Shown: in pieces, positions 15,877 to 25,215 of the stretch
How positions within the stretch are numbered: the first letter of the stretch is position 1
Layout of the letters: every line of letters starts with the position of its first letter
Assembly (NCBI RefSeq): GCF_015476115.1
Contig: NZ_CP064295.1
Location: forward strand, 3,962,001 to 4,026,000
Source of the DNA: Aegicerativicinus sediminis
GTDB lineage: Bacteria; Bacteroidota; Bacteroidia; Flavobacteriales; Flavobacteriaceae
Direction: 5' to 3'
Length of the DNA: 64,000 nt
Made by a program: the position numbers and the translations under genes
The notes under the pieces: generated by a model
What the model was told of the DNA's origin: nothing
Seen by the model: only the letters and a program-made list of their open reading frames with translations
The model's database searches: none

Positions 15877-18282
15877 TTATTTTCCTATAATGTGAAGCTC
15901 AGTAAAATTCTTATCAACCACCATGGTGCTTCCACCATTAATTTTTAGTTGTGAAGGTTCTACATCCACATTATCGAGTTGAATTGTTCCAATCTTGAAC
16001 GGCAACCCATGAAATCTTAATTTAAATGTCTCATAGGTAGTAGTAAACTTGCCTTCCTTGTGTTGCTGAATGATCAATTCATTTTTTCTACCAATAAGCC
16101 TGAAAGTTCTCAAACTGTACCTGCCCTTGGTATAATCGTAACCATCATTTACGTCATCATATAGAGTTGAAATTTCTCTACCTTCCATGAAGTAAATTTC
16201 CAAGGTTACTTCCTTGATCTCCTTTTCCCCAACATACTGTTGTACAGGGTATTTAGGAATGATAGAACCCTCTTTCACAAAAATTGGCATACTATCAATA
16301 TCAGCGTCCACCCACATCTCTCTACCACCTGATACGATCTCATTATTCCAATAATTGTACCAATTACCTCGAGGCACGTATAATCGCCGACCCCGAGCGT
16401 TAGGTTCTAGGATTGGGCAGATTAAAAATTTATCCCCATAGATAAATTCATCTGTCCTATAATGCGTATGAACATCCTCTTGGTCGTATAAAACCAAGGA
16501 TTGAATTAATGGGGTTCCATTACTTACATATTTCCAAAATGCAGTATATAAATAAGGTAATAACTTATAGCGAAGTTCAATGAACTTACGCACAATTTTA
16601 ACAACGTCTTCATCAAACGACCAAGGTTCTTGGTCTCCGTGATCACCCGAAGAATGTGTTCTGCAAAAGGGATGGAATACTCCTAATTGAATCCAACGGG
16701 TATAAAGTTCTCCGTTAGGTTGCTCCGCAAATCCTCCAATATCACTCCCAGCAAAGGAATAACCAGACATAGCTAGGCGTTGAACTTGTAAATTTGCAAC
16801 CCATAGATGTTCCCAGGTGGCAACATTGTCTCCAGTCCATGTAGATGTATAACGCTGAGTTCCTGAATATGCTGCACGTGTAATGACAAATGGTCTTTTC
16901 GGATAAGAGAATTTCTTTAATCCATGATAAGTGGCTCGTGCCATCTGCATACCATAAACATTATGGGCCTTGCGGTGACTGCATGGATTTCCATCATAAT
17001 CATGCCGCACATCATCAGGGAAGGTCTTATTAGGAACTTCCATTACGGCAGGTTCATTCATATCGTTCCATACGCCGCGAACTCCAATATCTTCAATCAA
17101 TTCTTTGAAGAGGTCTCCCCACCAATCCCTTACCTCAGGATTTGTAAAATCTGGGAAATAACATTCCCCTGGCCAAACCTTTCCCTTCATGTATGGACCA
17201 TCAGCCCTTTTACAGAAATAGTCATTTTTCAGCGCCTCATTATATACCCAATAATCTTTATCTATTTTAATTCCTGGATCTATAATAGCGACCGTCTTAA
17301 AACCATTCTGTTCTAATTCTTTAACCATCCTCTTTGGATCAGGAAAATAGTCTTTGTTCCAAGTGAAACAGCGAAAACCGTCCATATAATCGATATCTAA
17401 ATACAGGGCATCACATGGTATTTTAAGTTTTCTGAATTTTTTGGCGATCTCTTTAACCTTGCTTTCTGGATAATAACTCCATTTGCATTGGTGGTATCCT
17501 AATGCCCAAAGTGGGGGTAATTGGTGAGGCTTTCCAGTAAGATCGGTATAACTTTCAACTACGTCGTTCATTTTGGGTCCATAAATGAAATAATAGTTCA
17601 TTTCACCTCCTTGAGCCCAAAAACTAGTCACGTTTCGTCGCTCATTCGAAAAGTCAAAAAAGGTTTTAAATGAATTGTCAAAAAAAATACCGTAGGCCAT
17701 CCCGTCATATAATCCCGTGTAGAATGGTATAGCTTTATATAGGGGATCTGTATCTTTATTATAGGCATAAGAATCGGTTACCCAATTCTCATACCTCTTA
17801 CTTTTCATATTAAGATAGTTTGGCTTATCACCTAATCCAAAATAGGATTCACCTTCGTGGGAGACCTTACTCATTTTTACTATGTTACCACCAAATTCGT
17901 AGCTCTCCTCCCAATGGAAACCTAACTCGTCTTGATTAATTAAGGCATCGGTTTCTGCGTCGAATAATCGAATACGAAGATTGGTTTTTGAAACTTCACA
18001 TTTGAGTCTTGTTGTAATAATTAAAAATGAATCATCTCTTTCTTCAATCTTTAATTTATTATAACCCGTACTGGCATATTTGGTTATGGCATAGGAAAAA
18101 TCATTATCGAAACTACCAGTTGTGGTGTAACGAAATCGGAGAACAGAATCTCTTACAATGGTAATTTCAAGAATTATGTCTTGGGAATCTGTAAAATATA
18201 ATTTGTTTACTTGTTTTTTAAAAGAGACTAAATTGCTAGGAAATAAATTTCCTTTGTATTCGAGTTCGGTATTAGTAATCAT
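15877..18282 (-). CDS. Glycoside hydrolase family 31 alpha-glucosidase
   Basis: This 801-residue enzyme belongs to GH31. The nucleophile motif WNDMNEP spans residues 405-411 (Asp407), and the acid/base is Asp514 in FAGSDIGGF. 'PYLYTAFWKY' and a C-terminal beta-sandwich (DUF5110-type) complete the fold. There is no signal peptide, so it should act in the cytoplasm on imported or internally made alpha-glucans. It lies 158 bases downstream of glgB on the same strand, in a cluster for alpha-glucan synthesis by the GlgE route. It might trim or recycle glucan or supply glucose from maltose. The exact substrate (alpha-1,4, alpha-1,6, alpha-xylose) cannot be told from the sequence. Confidence 0.93.
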   Translation of the reverse strand: MITNTELEYKGNLFPSNLVSFKKQVNKLYFTDSQDIILEITIVRDSVLRFRYTTTGSFDNDFSYAITKYASTGYNKLKIEERDDSFLIITTRLKCEVSKTNLRIRLFDAETDALINQDELGFHWEESYEFGGNIVKMSKVSHEGESYFGLGDKPNYLNMKSKRYENWVTDSYAYNKDTDPLYKAIPFYTGLYDGMAYGIFFDNSFKTFFDFSNERRNVTSFWAQGGEMNYYFIYGPKMNDVVESYTDLTGKPHQLPPLWALGYHQCKWSYYPESKVKEIAKKFRKLKIPCDALYLDIDYMDGFRCFTWNKDYFPDPKRMVKELEQNGFKTVAIIDPGIKIDKDYWVYNEALKNDYFCKRADGPYMKGKVWPGECYFPDFTNPEVRDWWGDLFKELIEDIGVRGVWNDMNEPAVMEVPNKTFPDDVRHDYDGNPCSHRKAHNVYGMQMARATYHGLKKFSYPKRPFVITRAAYSGTQRYTSTWTGDNVATWEHLWVANLQVQRLAMSGYSFAGSDIGGFAEQPNGELYTRWIQLGVFHPFCRTHSSGDHGDQEPWSFDEDVVKIVRKFIELRYKLLPYLYTAFWKYVSNGTPLIQSLVLYDQEDVHTHYRTDEFIYGDKFLICPILEPNARGRRLYVPRGNWYNYWNNEIVSGGREMWVDADIDSMPIFVKEGSIIPKYPVQQYVGEKEIKEVTLEIYFMEGREISTLYDDVNDGYDYTKGRYSLRTFRLIGRKNELIIQQHKEGKFTTTYETFKLRFHGLPFKIGTIQLDNVDVEPSQLKINGGSTMVVDKNFTELHIIGK

Positions 18283-18440
18283 AGTTTGTCCTTATGGAAG
18301 CGCAAAAAAACAGTAAAGAATTCATTATAAAAATTTTCCAACTTAAAGTTTTCAACGATAACGTTTTCGATATCAATTTTAACTGTTATTATAACACTTA
18401 AATTGAAAGTTGGTGAACAAAAAGACTGTAGAAAATAATT

Positions 18441-20348
18441 CTAAGAATATTTTAAGGCAACCATTCCCAAAGGCGGGAGTTTAATTTCAACCGAATAATC
18501 TTTCCAATGCCAAGGCTCGTCTGTAACTTTCAGAGCCTTATTGTGAAATTCTCCTGTACCATTATAAGATTTATGATCGCTATTGAATACTTCCTTCAAT
18601 TTACCTTTTCTAGGCAGACCTAGACGATAATTTTCTCTTGGAACAGGCGTCATATTGAGAACAATTATTAAATCGTCCTCCTGGTTATGACCCTTTCTAA
18701 TATATGGGAAGGTTGAGTTTTCATAATCCCCATAATCAATCCATTCGAAACCTTCAGAGGAAAATTGTTTTTCAAATAGAGCAGGTTCTTTTTTATAAAG
18801 CTTATTTAAATCCCTAATGAGATTTTGAATTCCTTTATGCCCATCATATTCCAAAAGATGCCAATCGATGCTAGTCTGAAAATTCCATTCTTCACCTTGA
18901 CCAATTTCAGCACCTTGAAATAATAATTTGGTTCCAGGATGAGTAAACATATAAGAATATAGCAATCTTAAATTTGCGAAACGCTGCCATTCGTCTCCTG
19001 GCATACGACCCAAAATTGAACGTTTTCCATAAACCACCTCATCATGTGATAATGGAAGCATGAAATTCTCGGTAAAAGCATATGTCATGCTAAAGGTAAG
19101 GTCATTGTGGTGGTGCTTTCTATAGATTGGTTCTTTTGAAAAATATTGAAGGGTATCATGCATCCAACCCATCATCCATTTCATACCAAAACCAATTCCG
19201 CCTAAAAATGTTGGTCTCGAAATCATTGGAAATGCCGTAGATTCTTCAGCAATTGTTTGAACATCTGGATAATTTTGATACACCGCCTCGTTCATTTCTT
19301 TTAAAAAATCTATTGCTTCAAGATTTTCTCTTCCACCATACATATTTGGCTCCCATTCACCATCATTTCTAGAATAATCCAAGAAAAGCATAGAAGCAAC
19401 AGCATCTACCCTTAAACCATCCACATGGTATTGATCTAACCAAAAAAGCGCATTGCTTATTAAAAAGGACTTAACCTCATTTCTTCCATAATTGAATATC
19501 AAACTTTTCCAATCAGGATGGTAACCCTTTCGCCGATCGGGATGTTCATATAAATGAGAACCGTCAAAAAATCCTAAACCATGTGCATCTTCTGGAAAAT
19601 GCGAAGGCACCCAATCTACAATAATTCCTATATCAGCTTGATGCAACTTGTCAACAAGCAATTTAAACTCATCAGGGTAACCGAATCGAGAGGTTGGTGA
19701 AAAGTACCCTGTAATTTGATATCCCCAAGAAGGATCGTATGGGTATTCCATTATAGGCATAAATTCTACATGTGTAAAATTCATGTCCTTAACATAAGCG
19801 ACCAATTCGTCCGCTAATTCAGCATAAGACAAAAACCTACCTTCTTCTACCTGTTTCTTCCAAGAACCTAAATGAACTTCATATACCGAAAATGGACTAT
19901 CCAATGCATTTTTTGTCGCCCGTTTACTCATCCATTTTTTATCCTTCCATTTGTAGTTATCATCCCATACTTCTGAAGCCGTTTTGGGCGGATGTTCAGA
20001 TCTTCTAGCATACGGATCCGCCTTTTCTGTCTTAACATCGTTAATATGGCTTTGGATTTTATATTTATAAATATTGCCTTTGCCAACCTCAGGAATAAAT
20101 CCTTCCCAAATACCGCTTCCATCCCAACGGACAAATAATTTATGGTCTCCTTCTAGCCAAAAATTGAAATCTCCAATTACGGAAACCATTTTAGCACTCG
20201 GAGCCCAAACCGCGAAGTAAGTCCCCTCTACCCCATTAAGTGTCATGGGGTGTGATCCAAACTTCTCATACAAACGGTAATGCTTGCCTGATTTAAACAA
20301 GCTTATATCGAAATCAGTAAATAAACTATGTAAAATTACTTCTGCCAT
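18441..20348 (-). CDS. glgB: 1,4-alpha-glucan branching enzyme
   Basis: GlgB introduces alpha-1,6 branches into alpha-1,4-glucan (GH13). The N-terminal CBM48 module (MTLNGVEGTYFAVWAPSAKMVSVIGDFNFW) precedes the barrel. Catalytic residues are Asp315 (GLRVDAVAS), Glu368 (AEESTAF; 53 residues later, as in E. coli) and the Asp of LSHDEVV. At 635 residues it is the shorter form lacking the extra N1 domain. The ATG at 20348 is chosen; a TTG one codon upstream is less likely. ATG shares its A with the maltokinase stop (TGATG), so the two genes are translationally coupled. It completes the GlgE pathway glycogen module. Confidence 0.96.
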   Translation of the reverse strand: MAEVILHSLFTDFDISLFKSGKHYRLYEKFGSHPMTLNGVEGTYFAVWAPSAKMVSVIGDFNFWLEGDHKLFVRWDGSGIWEGFIPEVGKGNIYKYKIQSHINDVKTEKADPYARRSEHPPKTASEVWDDNYKWKDKKWMSKRATKNALDSPFSVYEVHLGSWKKQVEEGRFLSYAELADELVAYVKDMNFTHVEFMPIMEYPYDPSWGYQITGYFSPTSRFGYPDEFKLLVDKLHQADIGIIVDWVPSHFPEDAHGLGFFDGSHLYEHPDRRKGYHPDWKSLIFNYGRNEVKSFLISNALFWLDQYHVDGLRVDAVASMLFLDYSRNDGEWEPNMYGGRENLEAIDFLKEMNEAVYQNYPDVQTIAEESTAFPMISRPTFLGGIGFGMKWMMGWMHDTLQYFSKEPIYRKHHHNDLTFSMTYAFTENFMLPLSHDEVVYGKRSILGRMPGDEWQRFANLRLLYSYMFTHPGTKLLFQGAEIGQGEEWNFQTSIDWHLLEYDGHKGIQNLIRDLNKLYKKEPALFEKQFSSEGFEWIDYGDYENSTFPYIRKGHNQEDDLIIVLNMTPVPRENYRLGLPRKGKLKEVFNSDHKSYNGTGEFHNKALKVTDEPWHWKDYSVEIKLPPLGMVALKYS

Positions 20349-21979
20349 CAATCTAGATTAATTATGTTAGAAATGCCTTTTAAAGGGATTACGGCCCATT
20401 GCGGTCGAGAATTTAATTCGTAGCCCAATTCATAGACAGCTTTTTCTAGTAAACAATATTTAAGAATAAAAATACGCTCTTGGTTATAGCCAATATTTAT
20501 GTTGTTAGCCTGAATTTTATCAACATAGGAAGCCAGAAAAACACCAATAAAATAGCGATACAACAACTCGCCAGCCTCAAATAATTCTTCTTGTGTGCCT
20601 TTATATTCCTTTCCATTATTGAAGATAGTTGCATAAATGGCATAATGAAAGGATCTAAAAAGACCTGCCACATCTTTCAATGGTGGCTGTTTAACTTTTC
20701 TGTCTCTAATGGTGCTTTCGGGTTCACCTTCAAAATCTAAAATATAAAAGTCGTCATCCTTAACTAAAATCTGTCCAAGGTGATAATCGCCATGTACGCG
20801 CAACCGCTCACCCTTCAACTTAGTCCAATCAAAAGCTATAAAACGTTTTCTAATTATATTTTTCTTGTCTAAAAATTCTCTTGCCAATTCCAAAGCCAAA
20901 CCGTCTAGTTTATGGATATTGTTTTCAACTGTATTTAACCGGTTTTGAAATTGGTAAAGAAGACGATTTTTCAACCATACCTCATAATCTCCATTAAATC
21001 GTGTAGGCGTAAATGCTGTTTCTTCAAATTCTGAACCTAGAGCAACGTGCATTTCGGCGGTGCGTTTTGCCATAGTTTGTACCTTCAAAAAAACATTCAA
21101 TCCAGCCCAATCAATTATTTCCGGAGGAACGGTATGTATCTCCAACCTTTCAAACAGTGGAGTATTCGGAAGATTTTTAATAATAATTTTTTTGTACTCC
21201 AGATTCATAAATATCTTATGCAGTTCCTTCAGCAGATAATCCCAAGCATCCCCTTCATTAGCAATCATTTCTTGCATCAAGGCAATGGTAATATTTACGT
21301 CGTCTGAATCTATAATGTTGATGCTCCCCAAATAACCTGGTGTATTCTTAAATTCTTTTTTTTCCGATAAAAATCTACTCATTTCGTAATCTGGATTTTT
21401 ATCTGCATAAATTCGCCTAAAGAACTTCAATACATAAGCATCATTGTAGATAATGGATGTATTACTTTGTTCAAGTCCCATAAATCTTGAAGACTTATAT
21501 TCTGTGGCATTTAAAAGGGAACTTTTATGGTACTGCACCTTGGTTTTGTCTCTTGGCAAAGCACTTAAAATCCTTTCAAAAACTAATTTCCGGAAGGCTT
21601 CTAAATTTATAGCATCGATAATAAAACCTTCAACTCCATTAATATTTATGGGAAGAATACGATCTTCTGAAGCATAATTTTCGTCTGAAACAAATGCAAT
21701 AGGCAAAAAGTAATGATGGAAAAAGGCTTCGACAAAATTTACTTCCAAAATTAGTCCATAGTAAACTTCACCATGTTGTTGAATCTTAAAATACTCGGCT
21801 AGTTCAATGTATTTTAATTTGCTAGCCTTACCTCCATACCACCTTCTTTTTAATATGTAGTCTTCGAGAACATCGGACAAGAACACTTTTACAAATTTCT
21901 TATCTTTCAATAAATCTTCCCATTTGCCCACAAACCGAAAAGAGTTGCTTAATATATTATCAGCTTCGTTTTTGGCCAT
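20348..21979 (-). CDS. mak: Maltokinase (stand-alone)
   Basis: Mak phosphorylates maltose to alpha-maltose 1-phosphate, the donor for GlgE. The 543-residue protein has the N-terminal cap with 'RRWYGGKASKLKYIELAEYF' and the kinase core with 'VHGDYHLGQIL' and 'YILDFEGEP'. These are the catalytic and Mg-binding motifs of the maltokinase/aminoglycoside kinase-like fold. In many bacteria this domain is fused to trehalose synthase (TreS); here it is separate. It lies one base after glgE and overlaps glgB by one base, so glgE-mak-glgB form a tight operon. Confidence 0.92.
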   Translation of the reverse strand: MAKNEADNILSNSFRFVGKWEDLLKDKKFVKVFLSDVLEDYILKRRWYGGKASKLKYIELAEYFKIQQHGEVYYGLILEVNFVEAFFHHYFLPIAFVSDENYASEDRILPININGVEGFIIDAINLEAFRKLVFERILSALPRDKTKVQYHKSSLLNATEYKSSRFMGLEQSNTSIIYNDAYVLKFFRRIYADKNPDYEMSRFLSEKKEFKNTPGYLGSINIIDSDDVNITIALMQEMIANEGDAWDYLLKELHKIFMNLEYKKIIIKNLPNTPLFERLEIHTVPPEIIDWAGLNVFLKVQTMAKRTAEMHVALGSEFEETAFTPTRFNGDYEVWLKNRLLYQFQNRLNTVENNIHKLDGLALELAREFLDKKNIIRKRFIAFDWTKLKGERLRVHGDYHLGQILVKDDDFYILDFEGEPESTIRDRKVKQPPLKDVAGLFRSFHYAIYATIFNNGKEYKGTQEELFEAGELLYRYFIGVFLASYVDKIQANNINIGYNQERIFILKYCLLEKAVYELGYELNSRPQWAVIPLKGISNIINLD

Positions 21980-21980
21980 C

Positions 21981-23918
21981 TTATTTATTTAATAAGAATA
22001 TATGAAAAGGAAGTGTAGGATGCAACTCTACATAATTCCATTCGTTATGCCAGTTATAACTACTACCCGTCAACAAATCGTTCAATTGAACTCTATGTCC
22101 AGGATTAATTCCTAAAGACTGTATTGGTAGTCTAACATTGCCTTTTTGGGTATAATAATGATCCATGCTAATTATTATTAACATCTCATTATCCTTATGG
22201 TCAGACCATTTATAAAAAGCCAATAATTGATCATTATCGGTATCGCAAAACTCTATATTATTCGTTTGCTGAAGTGCTTTTTGCTGGTGCCTAACAGCAT
22301 TTATTTTAGTTATTATTCTTGAAAGTTTGGTTTCTTTATACCAGTCGTAATGGGTAATTTGATATTTTTCTGAATTATGGTATTCCTCCCTTCCCGGAAG
22401 GGCATCGCTAATCATTTGTTCAAAAACAGGACCATAAATACCAATATTAGAACTCAAAGTCGCAGCCAACGCATACCTCTGTATGAACTTAGATTCATTG
22501 GCCCCCTGAAGATGATAAGGATTGATATCAGGGGTATTTGGCCAAAAATTTGGCCTCATATAATCTTTCTGATCTGTTTTAGTCAGCTCGGTTAAATACT
22601 CAATAAATTCATGCTTAGAGTCTCTCCAAGTGAAGTAAGTGTAGGATTGTGTAAAGCCTTGTTTGGCCAATTGTTGCATTACCTTTGGCTTTGTAAACGC
22701 TTCCGCTAAAAACAACACATCAGGATAATCTTTTTTAATTTCAGAAATCACCCAGTTCCAAAAATGGAAGGGTTTTGTATGCGGATTATCAACCCTAAAA
22801 ATATTAATTCCGAGCTTTATCCAATAAACAAGAGTATCTAAGCATTCTTGCCAAAGATTTTTATAATCGCTGCCTTCCCAATAAATTGGTAAAATATCTT
22901 GATACTTTTTTGGCGGGTTTTCTGCATATTGAACTGTTCCATCAGGTCGCCATTTAAACCACTTTGGATGCTCTTTAACCCATGGATGGTCTGGAGCCGC
23001 CTGTAAGGCAAAGTCCATTGCAATTTCAATACCGTGCTCAGCAGCGCGATTGATTAACCCTTTAAAATCATCCAATGATCCCAAGTCTGGATGTATAGCT
23101 TTATGCCCGCCGTGCTGGGACCCTATACCCCAAGGCGAACCAACGTCGCCCTCAGCTGCATTAGTTGTATTATTCTTACCTTTTCGGTTTACCTCTCCAA
23201 TTGGATGTATGGGAGGAAAATACAAGGTATCAAAACCCATTTCCGAAACACGAGGCAAAATTCTTTCACAATCTTTGAAAGTACCATGTTGGCCTGGATG
23301 CTCAGCAGCAGATCTAGGAAAAAATTCATACCAGGTACTGAATCTGGCCTTATAACGATCTACATACACATGTAGTTCGGAAGAAGTAGCAAGTAATTCT
23401 TTTACTGGGTATTTATAGAAAATATCGTTTAATGTCTTACTCTTGGCAAAATTTACACCTTCATCATAGCGATTAGAATATGTAAAAGTATTTAAGCATT
23501 CATTTAAAAATGCCTTTTCCTCATTATCAACATCCTCTATAAATCTTTTAATATATTCAGCACCTTCCAATAATTCTGAATTTACATGCTGGCCATCCTC
23601 AATTTTACGCTCAATACCGTATTGCCAATTCAATCCGTGATCGACCCAGCCTTCAACCATATAGGAATAAAACCCTTGTTTTTCTACCATAAAATGCCCA
23701 TTCCACTCATCATTTCCAAGATAAGTCATACGAGCTTCATGAAAATTGGTTTCCGATTCGTGTTTATATAATATGGAGGCTCCTATTAAATCGTGGCCAT
23801 CGACCAAGATATTGGCATCCACATTGACAATTTCACCCACGACCCGTTTTATATAAAATTTTCCGCAATTTATTTGTGGGCTAACTTTATCTATTACAAC
23901 CCGCTGTTGGTTCTGCAT
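21981..23918 (-). CDS. glgE: Alpha-1,4-glucan:maltose-1-phosphate maltosyltransferase
   Basis: GlgE (GH13_3) transfers maltosyl units from maltose 1-phosphate onto alpha-1,4-glucan. The start at ATG 23918 (MQNQQRVVIDKVSPQI) gives 646 residues; an upstream extension to 23966 looks non-coding. Family segments are 'RYKARFSTWYEFFPRS', 'FDTLYFPPIHPIG', 'KGKNN' and 'GSPWGIGS'. The nucleophile is Asp377 in FRVDNPHTKP and the acid is Glu406 in LAEAFTKP, 29 residues apart as in Streptomyces GlgE. It is the first gene of the glgE-mak-glgB operon, divergent from msrB. Confidence 0.96.
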   Translation of the reverse strand: MQNQQRVVIDKVSPQINCGKFYIKRVVGEIVNVDANILVDGHDLIGASILYKHESETNFHEARMTYLGNDEWNGHFMVEKQGFYSYMVEGWVDHGLNWQYGIERKIEDGQHVNSELLEGAEYIKRFIEDVDNEEKAFLNECLNTFTYSNRYDEGVNFAKSKTLNDIFYKYPVKELLATSSELHVYVDRYKARFSTWYEFFPRSAAEHPGQHGTFKDCERILPRVSEMGFDTLYFPPIHPIGEVNRKGKNNTTNAAEGDVGSPWGIGSQHGGHKAIHPDLGSLDDFKGLINRAAEHGIEIAMDFALQAAPDHPWVKEHPKWFKWRPDGTVQYAENPPKKYQDILPIYWEGSDYKNLWQECLDTLVYWIKLGINIFRVDNPHTKPFHFWNWVISEIKKDYPDVLFLAEAFTKPKVMQQLAKQGFTQSYTYFTWRDSKHEFIEYLTELTKTDQKDYMRPNFWPNTPDINPYHLQGANESKFIQRYALAATLSSNIGIYGPVFEQMISDALPGREEYHNSEKYQITHYDWYKETKLSRIITKINAVRHQQKALQQTNNIEFCDTDNDQLLAFYKWSDHKDNEMLIIISMDHYYTQKGNVRLPIQSLGINPGHRVQLNDLLTGSSYNWHNEWNYVELHPTLPFHIFLLNK

Positions 23919-24045
23919 AGTTAATTTTAAAAAATGAAGTTTATAAATGTAAGAATTAAAAGACATTCCTTGAAATTTAGTGCCTTCATAAATTTCACTG
24001 TAAGTAAGTTTTTCTAAATTCGACCTTAAACCTTAAATTGTAATT

Positions 24046-24519
24046 ATGAAATATATAATCACTTTAACTCTTGTCGTTTCTATGTTCAGTTGCAAGGGTA
24101 ATGCACAAAAAAAAGAAGAAACTTTTAAGGTTAGTAAAACCGAACAAGAATGGAGAGCTGCGTTAACAGCTGAAGAATTTTATGTATTGAGGGATAAAGG
24201 CACAGAACCGGCTTTTTCAAGTGAGTTTAATAATAACCATGCAAAGGGAACGTACGTTTGTGCGGCCTGCCAAACTCCTCTTTTTAAAAGCGAACATAAA
24301 TACGATTCTGGAAGTGGTTGGCCAAGCTTTGATCGCGAAATCAAGGGTAATGTAGCATTTTCAACTGATTATGACTTGGGTTACGGCAGAACCGAAGAGC
24401 ATTGCGCCATATGTGGTGGTCACCTTGGACATGTTTTTGATGATGGGCCTAGGGAAACTACTGGGAAAAGGCATTGTATTAATGGAGTTGCTTTAGATTT
24501 TATCCCTGCTAAAAATTAA
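24046..24519 (+). CDS. msrB: Peptide-methionine (R)-S-oxide reductase, lipoprotein form
   Basis: MsrB reduces methionine-R-sulfoxide in proteins. It has zinc cysteines C72, C75, C120 and C123 (CAAC and CAIC), the GSGWPSF substrate motif at about 89-95, and the catalytic Cys144 in RHCINGVALDF. A lipoprotein-type signal (Cys16, MKYIITLTLVVSMFSC) places it in the periplasm or on a membrane face, so it would repair oxidised envelope proteins. The stop codon overlaps the start of the next gene (TAATG), implying coupled translation with the DinB-like protein. Confidence 0.96.
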   Translation: MKYIITLTLVVSMFSCKGNAQKKEETFKVSKTEQEWRAALTAEEFYVLRDKGTEPAFSSEFNNNHAKGTYVCAACQTPLFKSEHKYDSGSGWPSFDREIKGNVAFSTDYDLGYGRTEEHCAICGGHLGHVFDDGPRETTGKRHCINGVALDFIPAKN

Positions 24520-25103
24520 TGGAACAGAATTTTCTAGAAAGCACCTTAAAACTTTTTGAATACTATAAATCTCTGGGCGATAAAACCTTCGAGCAGCTCA
24601 ATGATGATGAATTGCTATTTTCCCCAAATAATTACTCTAATAATATTGCCATAATAGTAAGGCATTTGTCAGGGAACATGAAATCTCGTTGGACAAATTT
24701 CTTGGCTGAAGACGGCGAAAAAGTATGGCGGGAGCGAGAAAAAGAATTCTCGGACCCATTTGCTTGCAAAGAGGATATTTTGAGAGACTGGGAAAATGGT
24801 TGGAAATGTCTATTTGATGCATTGCATCAACTCACTTCAGAAGACATCAACAAAACGATATTTATCAGAAATCAGGGCCATACTGTAATGGATGCTATTT
24901 TAAGGCAATTAGCCCATTATAGCAGTCATGTTGGGCAAATTGTCTATCTAGGCACAATAATTAAAGGCGATAAATGGAAGTCACTTTCCATACCAAAAGG
25001 TGGCTCGAATGCTTTTAACGAGGCACATTTTTCCAAACCTAAAGAGACAAAACATTTTACCGAAGATTTTATTGAAGTTAAAAAGGCAAACGATATAGAG
25101 TAA
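24519..25103 (+). CDS. DinB-like DUF1572 protein
   Basis: A 194-residue cytoplasmic protein of the DUF1572 family, related to the DinB/YfiT four-helix metal-binding fold. Conserved histidines of the fold are visible in 'IIVRHLSGNMKSRWTNFL' and 'LAHYSSHVGQIVYLGTI', with 'GDKWKSLSIPKG' near the end. DinB-like proteins include thiol-dependent transferases, but the substrate is unknown here. It is translationally coupled to msrB, so a role in redox or thiol repair is a reasonable but untested guess. Confidence 0.85.
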   Translation: MEQNFLESTLKLFEYYKSLGDKTFEQLNDDELLFSPNNYSNNIAIIVRHLSGNMKSRWTNFLAEDGEKVWREREKEFSDPFACKEDILRDWENGWKCLFDALHQLTSEDINKTIFIRNQGHTVMDAILRQLAHYSSHVGQIVYLGTIIKGDKWKSLSIPKGGSNAFNEAHFSKPKETKHFTEDFIEVKKANDIE

Positions 25104-25215
25104 ATGCATGGCTATTGGCAACTAATCGTTAAGTTCCAATATATAAAAAGAAGCTTTCTAATACGATCAATGTTTCGTAAATTGCGGGCTCTAAAATTCA
25201 ACTAAAAATAAATTC

